Notes under the pieces: model-generated
Database searches by the model: none
What the model saw: only the letters and a program-made list of their open reading frames with translations
What the model was told of the DNA's origin: nothing
Shown here: piece after piece, positions 37,346 to 49,170 of the stretch
Numbering within the stretch: position 1 is the first letter of the stretch
How the letters are laid out: each line of letters starts with the position of its first letter
Assembly: GCF_009905375.1 (NCBI RefSeq)
Contig: NW_027417621.1
Coordinates: forward strand, 55,704-119,703
Direction: 5' to 3'
DNA from: Apium graveolens
Taxonomy: Eukaryota > Streptophyta > Magnoliopsida > Apiales > Apiaceae
DNA: 64,000 bases
Position numbers and translations under genes: made by a program

Positions 37346-39635
37346 TTACTTAGGATTGTTTGGGGAGTTACCTTCCCCTTTACGATTCCGAGCTCGACCT
37401 CCCTTCAAATCCGAGGAGGTGGATTTGTGCCTTTTCCTTGCTTCTATTTCATCCACTGAGACTAGTTTTTTAAAATTGAGTGGCGGGGTTGCTGAACCTG
37501 GAGATGACTGAAGAGATTTTCTGGTAGTAGAGTGCTTTGAGTGCCTGGAGACCTCAGTCCAACCCCCTTCTTCAGAAATTTCCTTGTCCTTTCGTTTACC
37601 TTCCAAATTGGCTGTAGGTGAAACTACCTGAGAATTATCTGCTGGATTATCTGCTGGCTTTTCTACTGGTTTCTCAATGGAAACTGGAACAGAGCCACTC
37701 CCTTTCTCTGATTTATCCTCCAATTCCTCTTTCTCTTTTTGGACCCAAATCTTCCGAGCCTTGGGACACGCGGCTAAGTTGTGACCAAGAGAATTACAAG
37801 CACTGCATGATAGGGGTTTCACAGCATAATGGACTAAAACCTCAGCTGTAGATTTCTCATCCGTTACCGGGTCAAGAACTGTAACCGGAATTTTATTTGG
37901 CAAAGGTGCACCAAGTTTATATTCGATACAGAATCTTGCAAAAGGAAGAATTTCCAATTTCGAAGTCAATTGGTCAGCACTTAAAGGAGGGCCTATAACA
38001 CTAGCCAGCGAACTTAATCCCTCTTTAGTCCAATAGCAATCCGGGATATTAGATAACTTAACCCAAAGAGGCATGCTGGATATAGGATTATCTGTGTGAT
38101 TGGGGCACCAAGGACGAACTAGCATAGGCCTTCTTTCCACATACCAGGTACCTCTGGATACCGCTTTATTTAGGCCATTACCCTCCTCAAATTTGAAGAA
38201 GAACGTGTAATCATCCTTTTGAAAGACATCAGTCATGCCTAGAGGCTCCAGAAAACGTTTAGCAAATTTCTTAACAGTGGATAGTGTATGGGTACCTTTA
38301 GAGAAAGTCCCTACCATGCACATCTTGAATTTATCATTCCCTTTTCGAAGAACTTCATCTGGGGGGGATAAAACCGAGGTCCCTTCTGGGAGAGGAATGT
38401 AATCAAACTTGACCTCCGGTGCCTTATCTTTTACAATATTGGACCATGATTTATTCGGAAAACTGGGGATGTTTCCTGAATTCATCTCAGCTGATCTTTT
38501 ATGATTCTCATCATTTACCATTTGCTTTACACCCGAGCCACTAACTTCCCCCCGAGTTTCCTTGCTCCGAGGCCCTACTTTTGGTTCACATGGTTTATCG
38601 AACACCTTGGATGCAGAAACATCTTTGTTGTTCACAAAGGAAGTAGGAAGCCCAAATTCATCCCTATCTAGATGATTGTTTTCTGCGCCTTGAAAAGGAC
38701 CATTGAAGCTACTATCCTCTTTCGAAATCTCGATTTCCGCATCAACTAGAGAAATCCCATTCCTTTTAATAATTTCCCTAAGCTTCAAGTTTTGCTCTGT
38801 AGCTTTGAGAAGCTCATCTCTTTCGTTCTTATTACTCGCAAACGCAGCCTTAGTAGCTCTACTGACAGTCAATTTCTCTAAAGCTTCTAGAGCAGTTTCG
38901 TGGTGAATCTCATCCTCGTCGGAACTATCCCAATCTTCAGCTACAACTTTTTCCACCGGAATCCCTCCCAAAAGAGAACCAGGAACACCTACCTCATTAG
39001 CCTCCATACTAGGCAGAAGAATGGGAAAATCTTCTGCTTCTCTACGAGCACGAAGAAGTTCCATACTATCCTCCTCGAAAGAATCTTGTATGAATCCCGG
39101 AACCCCATCAGAGTCACAGTCTGAACCTTGAGACGCCATACTCCCTCTAAGTCTCACAACTTTATGCCCATTATCACCCACTTCACCCTCTTCACCAACA
39201 CCCGCTCCTCCTCGAAGGCGAAGGACCTTGAACTTCCCTTCCTTCGAAGAATGAGAATCCTTTGCTAGGAGACGACCATAAGAATACTCAATCTTTCCTG
39301 CAAAACCCCCTCTTTTTGTGGCAGCAATATACCCATTGTCCGAAATAGTATCCCCATATTTATCTTTCAAGCTATGAATTAAATCATCCCCTTCCTTGAG
39401 TAATTTGAGAGTAGAGTCTCTTAGTTTAGCGAAATCATCTTTATCATCCACAATTTTCTTTGCTTGTGTCCTCGAAAAAACCCATGCTTTGCACAATCTC
39501 GTAGCGTTTCTCCCGATCTGCTTGAATAATCTTGTCATTTTGAAGAAAATACATTGCTTCAAACCTAGTAAAACCACAATCTTGATATTTCCACAGCCGC
39601 AAGTTCACATCAGAAGAGTCTAGATTATGATCCAT
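37346..39635 (-). pseudogene. LINE-2 ORF1: RNA-binding protein with ubiquitin-like segment, one frameshift
   Basis: ATG at 39635 opens MDHNLDSSDVNL, parallel to LINE-1 ORF1. One extra T in a T6 run (A6 at 39475-39480) shifts frame inside the UBA-like motif MGFSRTQA. The rest is open from 39577 to 37346. Order of parts: UBA-like motifs; ubiquitin-like stretch (39206-39388) with IHSLKDK, GFAGK, GR.LA, SKEG and VLRLRGG; degenerate second tail VVRLRGS then MASQGSDCDSDGVPG; acidic and coiled-coil-like middle; DUF4283-like domain; CCHC knuckle CSACNSLGHNLAAC; basic tail. The likely role is the RNA-binding ribonucleoprotein component. The frame ends four nt before ORF2. Confidence 0.9.
39206..39388 (-). 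other. Ubiquitin-like segment in LINE-2 ORF1
   Basis: Landmarks against ubiquitin: D.I..LK.K (DTIENVKAK), FAGK (exact, ubiquitin 45-48), GR.LA (GRTLA), KE, and terminal VLRLRGG (39206-39226). By eye about 18 of 33 positions from FAGK onward match with three one-residue gaps. Codons of the VLRLRGG differ from both LINE-1 copies. LINE-2 keeps FAGK where LINE-1 keeps QLD, so together they match ubiquitin better than either alone. Confidence 0.55.
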
Positions 39636-39878
39636 ATTTGTACCAGAAGCAAGAAACCAAGACCTAATAAAGTAAATTATAGAATATAAGAAATATAGTG
39701 TTTAGGTGAAAGAGGTGAAGAAGATGAGATGGGTTCGTGAGTAAATGTTTAGATCTGGTGGATGAATGTAAGAAAAAAAAACTGATAATTAGGTGGCGGC
39801 TAGGGTTAACAGAGAGAGGCTAAGTAATTTCTAGAGAGAAGGCAGAGAAAATTTTTAGAGAGAGAAACATTTTTTTGG
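39636..39878 (-). promoter_or_regulatory. LINE-2 5'UTR, probable internal promoter
   Basis: Sense strand: CCAAAAAAA, then TGTTTCTCTCTCTAAAA, CT-rich tracts, TTAACCCTAGCCGCC (plus strand 39795-39809, telo-box AACCCTA) and CTATATTTCTTATATTC. Nearly every block is shared with LINE-1 although the adjacent ORF1 starts differ strongly. Promoter function is inferred. Confidence 0.6.
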
Positions 39879-39892
39879 TATAAGAGTCACTT
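39879..39892. repeat. Right target-site duplication of LINE-2
   Basis: TATAAGAGTCACTT, identical to 33518-33531. Confidence 0.9.
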
Positions 39893-42800
39893 GCCATCAT
39901 ATATTGGTACAATTAACATGTTAACATCATGTACATGCAATTAGAAATCCTTTTACCACCTCTTAGTGCCATATTCATACAAGTCAATTTTGGTCTATAT
40001 TTTGGTTCTAATTAACCATGTTAGTCACTTCTCACCATATTAGAGTCACTTTGCCCCTTATAAGAGTCACTTTTCACCATATATGCAACAATTGACATGC
40101 TAACATCATATACATCCAATTTGACATCCTATAACCACCTATTAATGCCACTTTCATACAAGTTAATTTTATTCCACATTTTGGCTCTAATCAAGAATGT
40201 AAGTCATTGTTCACCATATTAGAGTACCTTTACACCCTATAAGAGTCACTTGCCCCATATATTGATACAATTAACATATTAACATCACGTAAATGCAATT
40301 AGACATCCTTTAACCACCTCTTGGTACACCTTTCCTACAAGTCAATTTTTGGCCACATTTTGGCTCTAATCAATCATGTAAGTGACTTCTCACCATATTA
40401 GAGTCACTTTGCACCTTATAAGAGTCACTTGCCATCATATATTGGTACAATTAACATGTTAACATCATGTACACGCAATTAGAAATCCTTTTACCACCTC
40501 TTAGTGCCATATTCATACAAGTCAATTTTGGTCCACATTTTGGTTCTAATTAACCATGTTAGTCACTTATCACCATATTAAAGTCACTTTGCACCCTATA
40601 AGAGTCACTTTCCACCATATATGCAACAATTGACATGTTAACATCATATACATCCAATTTGACATCCTTTTACCACCTATTAATGCCACTTTCATACAAG
40701 TTAATTTTGTTCCACATTTTGGCTGTAATCAAGCATGTAAGTCATTGTTCACCATGTTAGAGAACCTTTACACCCTATAAGAGTCACTTGCCCCATAATG
40801 TTACAATTAACATATTAACATCACGTAAATGCAATTAGACATCCTTTAACCACCTCTTGGTACCCCTTTTCTACAAGTCAATTTTGGGCTACATTTTGGC
40901 TCTAATCAATCATGTAGGTGACTTCTCACCATATTAGAGTAACTTTGCACCTTATAAGAGTCACTTTCCATCATATATTGGTACAATTAACATGTTAACA
41001 TCATATACATGCAATTATAAATCCTTTTACCACCTCTTAGTGCCAAATTCATACAAGTCAATTTTGGTCCACATTTTGGTCCTAATTAATCATGTTAGTC
41101 ACTTTTCACCATATTAGAGTCACTTTGCACCCTATAAGAGTCACTTGCCACCAAATATTGATATAATTAACATGTTAACATCATGTACACGCAATTAGAC
41201 ATCCTTTAACCACCTCTTGGTACCCCTTTCGTACAACTCAATTTTGGGCCACATTTTGGCTATAATCAATTATGTAAGTTACTTCTCACCATATTAGAGT
41301 TACTTTGCACCTTATAAGAGTAACTTGCCATCATATATTGGTACAATTAACATGTTAACATCATGTACATGCAATTAGAAATCCTTTTACCACCTCTTAG
41401 TGCCATATTCATACAAGTCAATTATGGTCCACATTTTGGTTCTAATTAACCATGCTAGTCACTTCTCACCATATCAGAGTCACTTTGCACCCTATAAGAG
41501 TCACTTTCCACCATATATGCAACAATTGACATGTTAACATCGTATACATCCAATTTGACATCCTTTTACCACCTATTAATGCCACTTTCATACAAGTTAA
41601 TTTTGTTCAACATTTTGGCTCTAATCAACCATGTAAGTCATTGTTCACCATAATAGAGTACCTTTACACCCTATAAGAGTCACTTGCCCCATATATTGAT
41701 ACAATTAACATGTTAACATCACGTAAATGCAATTAGACATCCTTTAACCACCTCTTGGTACCCCTTTCCTACAAGTCAATTTTGGGCCACATTTTGGCTC
41801 TAATCAATCATGTGACTTCTCACCATATTAGAGTAACTTTGCACCTTATAAGAGTCACTTGCCATCATATATTGGTACAATTAACATGTTAACATCATGT
41901 ACATGCAATTAGAAATCCTTTTACCACCTCTTAGTGCCATATTCATACAAGTCAATTTTGGTCCACATTTTGGTTCTAATTAACCATGTTAGTCACTTAT
42001 CACCATATTAGAGTCACTTTGCACCCTATAAAAGTCACTTTCCACCATATATGCAACAATTGACATGTTAACATCATATACATCCAATTTGACATCATTT
42101 TACCACCTAGTAATGCCACTTTCATACAAGTTAATTTTGTTCCACATTTTGGCTCTAATCAAGCATGTAAGTCATTGTTCACCATGTTAGAGTACCTTTA
42201 CACCCTATAAGAGTTACTTGCCCCATATATTGATACAATTAACATATTAACATCACGTAAATGCAATTAGACATCCTTTAACCACCTCTTGGTACCCCTT
42301 TCCTACAAGTCAATTTTGGGCCACATTTTGGCTCTAATCAATCATGTAAGTGACTTCTAATCATATTAGAGTCGCTTTGCACCTTACAAGAGTCACTTGC
42401 CATCATATATTGGTACAATTAACATGTTAAAATCATGTACATGCAATTAGAAATCATTTTACCACCTCTTAGTGCCATATTCATACAAGTCAATTTTGGT
42501 CCACATTTTGGTTCTAATTAACCATGTTAGTCACTTTTCACCATATTAGAGTCACTTTGCACCCTATAAGAGTCACTTGCCACAAAATATTGATATAATT
42601 AACATGTTAACATCATGTACATGCAATTAGACATCCTTTAACCACCTCTTGGAACCCCTTTCGTACAACTCAATTTTGGGCCACATTTTGGCTATAATGA
42701 ATTATGTAAGTGTCTTCTCACCATATTAGAGTCACTTTGCACCTTATAAGAGTCACTTGCCATCATATATTGGTACAATTAACATGTTAACATCACGTAA

Positions 42801-45800
42801 ATGCAATTGGACATCCTTTAACCACCTCTTGGTACCCCTTTCCTACAAGTTAATTTTGGGCCACATTTTAGCTCAAATCAATCATGTGACTTCTCACCAT
42901 ATTAGACTCACTTTGCACCTTATAAGAGTCACTTCCATCATATATTGGTACAATTAACATGTTAACATCATGTACATGCAATTAGAAATCCTTTTACCAC
43001 CTCTTAGTGCCATATTCATACAAGTCAATTTTGGTCCATATTTTGGTTCTAGTTAACCATGCTAGTCACTTCTCACCATATTAGAGTCACTTTGCACCCT
43101 ATAAGAGTCACTTTCCACCATATATGCAACAATTGACATGTTAACATCATATACATCCAATTTGACATCCTTTTACCACCTATTAATGCCACTTTCAGGC
43201 AAGTTAATTTTGTTCCACATTTTGGCTCTAATCAACCATGTAAGTCACTGTTCACCATATTAGAGTACCTTTACACCCTATAAGAGTCACTTGCCCCATA
43301 TATTGATACAATTAACATGTTAACATCACGTAAATGCAATTAGACATCCTTTAACCACCTCTTGGTACCCCTTTCCTACAAGTTAATTTTGGGCCACATT
43401 TTGGCTCTAATCAATCATGTAAGTGACTTCTCACCATATTAGAGTCACTTTGCACCTTATAAGAGTCACTTGCCATCATATATTGGTACAATTAACATGT
43501 TAACATCATGTACATGCAATTAGAAATCCTTTTACCACCTCTTAGTGCCATATTCATACAAGTCAATTTTGGTCCACATTTTGGTTCTAATTAACCATGT
43601 TAGTCACTTCTCACCATATTAGAGTCACTTTGCACCCTATAAGAGTCACTTTCCACCATATATGCAACAATTGACATGTTAACATCATATACATCCAATT
43701 TGACATCCTTTTACCACCTATTAATGCCACTTTCATAAAAGTTAATTTTGTTCCACATTTTGGCTGTAATCAAGCATGTAAGTCATTGTTCACCATGTTA
43801 GAGAACCTTTACACAATATAAGAGTCACTTGCCCCATAATGTTACAATTAACATTTAACATCACGTAAATGCAATTAGACATCCTTTAAGCACCTCTTGG
43901 TACCCCTTTTCTACAAGTCAATTTTGGGCCACATTTTGGCTCTAATCAATCATGTAAGTGACTTCTCACCATATTAGAGTAACTTTGCACCTTATAAGAG
44001 TCACTTTCCATCATATATTGGTACAATTAACATGTTAACATCATATACATGCAATTAGAAATCCTTTTACCACCTCTTAGTGCCAAATTCATACAAGTCA
44101 ATTTTGGTCCACATTTTGGTTCTAATTAATCATGTTAGTCACTTTTCACCATATTAGAGTCACTTTGCACCCTATAAGAGTCACTTGCCACCAAATATTG
44201 ATATAATTAACATGTTAACATAATGTACATGCAATTAGACATCATTTAACCACCTCTTGGTACCCCTTTCGTACAACTCAATTTTGGGCCACATTTTGGC
44301 TATAATCAATTATGTAAGTGACTTCTCACCATATTAGAGTTACTTTGCACCTTATAAGAGTAACTTGCCATCATATATTGGTACAATTAACATGTTAACA
44401 TCTTGTACATACAATTAGAAATCCTTTTACCACCTCTTAGTGCCATATTCATACAAGTCAATTATGGTCCACATTTTGGTTCTAATTAACCATGCTAGTC
44501 ACTTCTCACCATATCAGAGTCACTTTGCACCCTATAAGAGTCACTTTCCACCATATATGCGACAATTGACATGTTAACATCGTATACATCCAATTTGACA
44601 TCCTTTTACCACCTATTCATGCCACTTTCATACAAGTTACTTTTGTTCAACATTTTGGCTCTAATCAACCATGTAAGTCACTGTTCACCATAATAGAGTA
44701 CCTTTACACCCTATAAGAGTCACTTGCCCCATATATTGATACAATTAACATGTTAACATCACGTAAATGCAATTAGACATCCTTTAACCACCTCTTGGTA
44801 CCCCTTTCCTACAAGTCAATTTTGGGCCACATTTTGGCTCTAATCAATCATGTAAGTGACTTCTCACCATATTAGAGTAACTTTGCACCTTATAAGAGTC
44901 ACTTGCCATCATATATTGGTACAATTAACATGTTAACATCATGTACATGCAATTAGAAATCCTTTTACCACCTCTTAGTGCCATATTCATACAAGTCAAT
45001 TTTGGTCCACATTTTGGTTCTAATTAACCATGTTAGTCACTTATCACCATATTAGAGTCACTTTGCACCCTATAAGAGTCACTTTCCACCATATATGCAA
45101 CAATTGACATGTTAACATCATATACATCCAATTTGACATCATTTTACCACCTAGTAATGCCACTTTCATACAAGTTAATTTTGTTCCACATTTTGGCTCT
45201 AATCAAGCATGTAAGTCATTGTTCACCATGTTAGAGTACCTTTACACCCTATAAGAGTTACTTGCCCCATATATTGATACAATTAACATATTAACATCAC
45301 GTAAATGCAATTAGACATCCTTTAACCACCTCTTGGTACCCCTTTCCTACAAGTCAATTTTGGGCCACATTTTGGCTCTAATCAATCATGTAAGTGACTT
45401 CTAATCATATTAGAGTCACTTTGCACCTTACAAGAGTCACTTGCCATCATATATTGGTACAATTAACATGTTAAAATCATGTACATGCAATTAGAAATCC
45501 TTTTACCACCTCTTAGTGCCATATTCATACAAGTCAATTTTGGTCCACATTTTGGTTCTAATTAACCATGTTAGTCACTTTTCACCATATTAGAGTCACT
45601 TTGCACCCTATAAGAGTCACTTGCCACAAAATATTGATATAATTAACATGTTAACATCATGTACATGCAATTAGACATCCTTTAACCACCTCTTGGAACC
45701 CCTTTCGTACAACTCAATTTTGGGCCACATTTTGGCTATAATGAATTATGTAAGTGTCTTCTCACCATATTAGAGTCACTTTGCACCTTATAAGAGTCAC

Positions 45801-48152
45801 TTGCCATCATATATTGGTACAATTAACATGTTAACATCACGTAAATGCAATTAGACATCCTTTAACCACCTCTTGGTACCCCTTTCCTACAAGTTAATTT
45901 TGGGCCACATTTTAGCTCAAATCAATCATGTAAGTGACTTCTCACCATATTAGACTCACTTTGCACCTTATAAGAGTCACTTCCATCATATATTGGTACA
46001 ATTAACATGTTAACATCATGTACATGCAATTAGAAATCCTTTTACCACCTCTAAGTGCCATATTCATACAAGTCAATTTTGGTCCATATTTTGGTTCTAA
46101 TTAACCATGCTAGTCACTTCTCACCATATTAGAGTCACTTTGCACCCTATAAGAGTCACTTTCCACCATATATGCAACAATTGACATGTTAACATCATAT
46201 ACATCCAATTTGACATCCTTTTACCATCTATTAATGCCACTTTCATGCAAGTTAATTTTGTTCCACATTTTGGCTCTAATCAACCATGTAAGTCACTGTT
46301 CACCATATTAGAGTACCTTTACACCCTATAAGAGTCACTTGCCCCATATATTGATACAATTAACATGTTAACATCACGTAAATGCAATTAGACATCCTTT
46401 AACCACCTCTTGGTACCCCTTTCCTACAAGTTAATTTTGGGCCACATTTTGGCTCTAATCAATCATGTAAGTGACTTCTCACCATATTAGAGTCACTTTG
46501 CACCTTATAAGAGTCACTTGCCATCATATATTGGTACAATTAACATGTTAACATCATGTACATGCAATTAGAAATCCTTTTACCACCTCTTAGTGCCATA
46601 TTCATACAAGTCAATTTTGGTCCACATTTTGGTTCTAATTAACCATGTTAGTCACTTCTCACCATATTAGAGTCACTTTGCACCTTATAAGAGTCACTTT
46701 TCACCATATATGCAACAATTGACATGTTAACATCATATACATCCAATTTGACATCCTTTTACCACCTATTAATGCCACTTTCATACAAGTTAATTTTATT
46801 CCACATTTTGGCTCTAATCAAGCATGTAAGTCATTGTTCACCATATTAGAGTACCTTTACACCCAATAAGAGTCACTTGCCCCATATATTGATACAATTA
46901 ACATATTAACATCACGTAAATGCAATTAGACATCCTTTAACCACCTCTTGGTACACCTTTCCTACAAGTCAATTTTTGGCCACATTTTGGCTCTAATCAA
47001 TCATGTAAGTGACTTCTCACCATATTAGAGTCACTTTGCACCTTATAAGAGTCACTTGCCATCATATATTCGTACAATTAACATGTTAACATCATGTACA
47101 CGCAATTAGAAATCCTTTTACCACCTCTTAGTGCCATATTCATACAAGTCAATTTTGTTCCACATTTTGGTTCTAATTAACCATGTTAGTCACTTTTCAC
47201 CATATTAGAGTCACTTTGCACCCTATAAGAGTCACTTTCCACCATATATGCAACAATTGACATGTTAACATCATATACATCCAATTTGACATCCTTTTAC
47301 CACCTATTAATGCCACTTTCATACAAGTTAATTTTGTTCCACATTTTGGCTGTAATCAAGCATGTAAGTCATTGTTCACCATGTTAGAGAACCTTTACAC
47401 AATATAAGAGTCACTTGCCCCATAATGTTACAATTAAAATATTAACATCACGTAAATGCAATTAGACATCCTTTAAGCACCTCTTGGTACCCCTTTTCTA
47501 CAAGTCAATTTTGGGCCACATTTTGGCTCTAATCAATCATGTAAGTGACTTCTCACCATATTAGAGTAACTTTGCACCTTATAAGAGTCACTTTCCATCA
47601 TATATTGGTACAATTAACATGTTAACATCATATACATGCAATTAGAAATCCTTTTACCACCTCTTAGTGCCAAATTCATACAAGTCAATTTTGGTCCACA
47701 TTTTGGTTCTAATTAATCATGTTAGTCACTTTTCACCATATTAGAGTCACTTTGCACCCTATAAGAGTCACTTGCCACCAAATATTGATATAATTAACAT
47801 GTTAACATAATGTACATGCAATTAGACATCATTTAACCACCTCTTGGTACCCCTTTCGTACAACTCAATTTTGGGCCACATTTTGGCTATAATCAATTAT
47901 GTAAGTGACTTCTCACCATATTAGAGTTACTTTGCACCTTATAAGAGTAACTTGCCATCATATATTGGTACAATTAACATGTTAACATCTTGTACATGCA
48001 ATTAGAAATCCTTTTTCCACCTCTTAGTGCCATATTCATACAAGTCAATTATGGTCCACATTTTGGTTCTAATTAACCATGCTAGTCACTTCTCACCATA
48101 TCAGAGTCACTTTGCACCCTATAAGAGTCACTTTCCACCATATATGCGACAA
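39879..48152 (+). repeat. ~179-bp satellite array, third block
   Basis: About 46 monomers, starting with the right target-site duplication of LINE-2 (39879-39892). Marker variants show large duplications: CCCCATAATG occurs at about 40791, 43832 and 47417 (17 and 20 monomers apart), and A' (CATGTTAAAATC) at 42423 and 45467 (3044 bp). The block stops after GCGACAA at 48152, where LINE-3 begins. Confidence 0.96.
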
Positions 48153-49156
48153 ATCGTGGTCACAATCCAAATCGTACTAGAGGAATAGTATCTTACACCA
48201 GGGTTTGCAAATTTGCTCGAACAATGTGGGAAGGTAAAGGGTTGTTGAATGTATCTCAGAAAGATGGCCGTACTTTTCACTTTAAGTTTGACTCCCTATC
48301 CAGTATGACCAATGCTCTCTCTAGAGGTACTTGGTATTTAGACAGGCAACCTATGGTAATGCTGGCATGGGGATCCTCTGTAGGCTCGGTTAGATCTCTA
48401 CCATTGTGGGTCAAATTTGAGCAAGTTCCTGACTGCTATTGGACAGAAGAAGGTTTAAGCTCCTTAGCCAGCACCATTGGACCTCCTCTAGAGGTAGATG
48501 AATTGACGTCTAGATTGGAGGTGCTGCCATTTACGAAGATTTGTGTGCAATATACTATTGGCAATGACTTGCCGTTTGAATTGGATGTTACCACTATTGA
48601 CCCGGTATCTGAAGAAAAATCTATCTCCAAGGTTTTGGTGAGCTACCCCAATAAGCCACTTATGTGTAATGGTTGCAAGTCTCTGGGCCATTTAGTTGGT
48701 GCCTGCCCAAAATCAACTAGGAAATGGGTACGGAAAGAGCAGCAAGTGAATCTGGATTCTGCTGGGGATATTGTAGACAACATAAAACCCACAGGGGTTA
48801 TAGAGCAGGAGAATCTGAATATGCAGGGGATTACTACAGTGAGTGGTGTTCTGGACACTAAGGCTCCTAATAAGGATGAAGAAATCTGGCACACGGTGGT
48901 CAATAAAAAGCATAAGGCTCCTGTCTCTGAATCTACTTCCTTGGAAGAATCTCCTGTGGCACAATTGGATAAACCAGATGAGTCGAGGGATCCCGTGAGC
49001 CCTGAGCTATCTCCTTCCCCAATGGCTACATTTAAAAACCTAAAAGTGGTTGATGAAATTGACTCAAAGAGGGCAGCAGTTGGTGGAAGCAAGACACGTC
49101 TTACTAAGTCTCAAAAGAAGCGTGCTAGAAAGGCACAAGGGGGTACCCCCTCCTAA
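48153..49156 (+). pseudogene. LINE-3 ORF1, C-terminal half only
   Basis: The frame is open from the truncation point through the Met at 48224 to the stop at 49156. That Met is internal: the upstream codons also align with the DUF4283-like domain of the other copies. Visible: the end of the DUF4283-like domain (SRGTWYLDRQPM, LPLWVKFEQVPDCYW, EGLSSLASTIGPPL), the CCHC knuckle CNGCKSLGHLVGAC, a charged linker, the conserved FKNLKVVDEID, and a basic tail. The UBA-like and ubiquitin-like segments are absent because of truncation. As a protein it would keep the nucleic-acid-binding part only. Confidence 0.9.
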
Positions 49157-49170
49157 CTCCTCCACTTTTT

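Larger units (their letters stand above)
33532..39878 (-). mobile_element. LINE-2: full-length L1-type retrotransposon
   Basis: Minus-strand non-LTR retrotransposon of about 6.35 kb with the same plan as LINE-1: 5'UTR, ORF1, ORF2, 3'UTR and a short A tail (T run up to 33538). A 14-bp target-site duplication flanks it. Its ORF products differ from those of LINE-1 at many positions, so the two are different subfamilies, yet the 5'UTRs are close. Three single-base frameshifts (one in ORF1, two in ORF2) and no other visible lesion make it less decayed than LINE-1. Confidence 0.95.

Noticed and set aside
48224..48226. Met at 48224 as the true start of a short ORF1 in LINE-3
   Set aside because: Upstream codons in the same frame align with the DUF4283-like domain of LINE-1 and LINE-2, so the Met is internal and the 5' part was lost by truncation.
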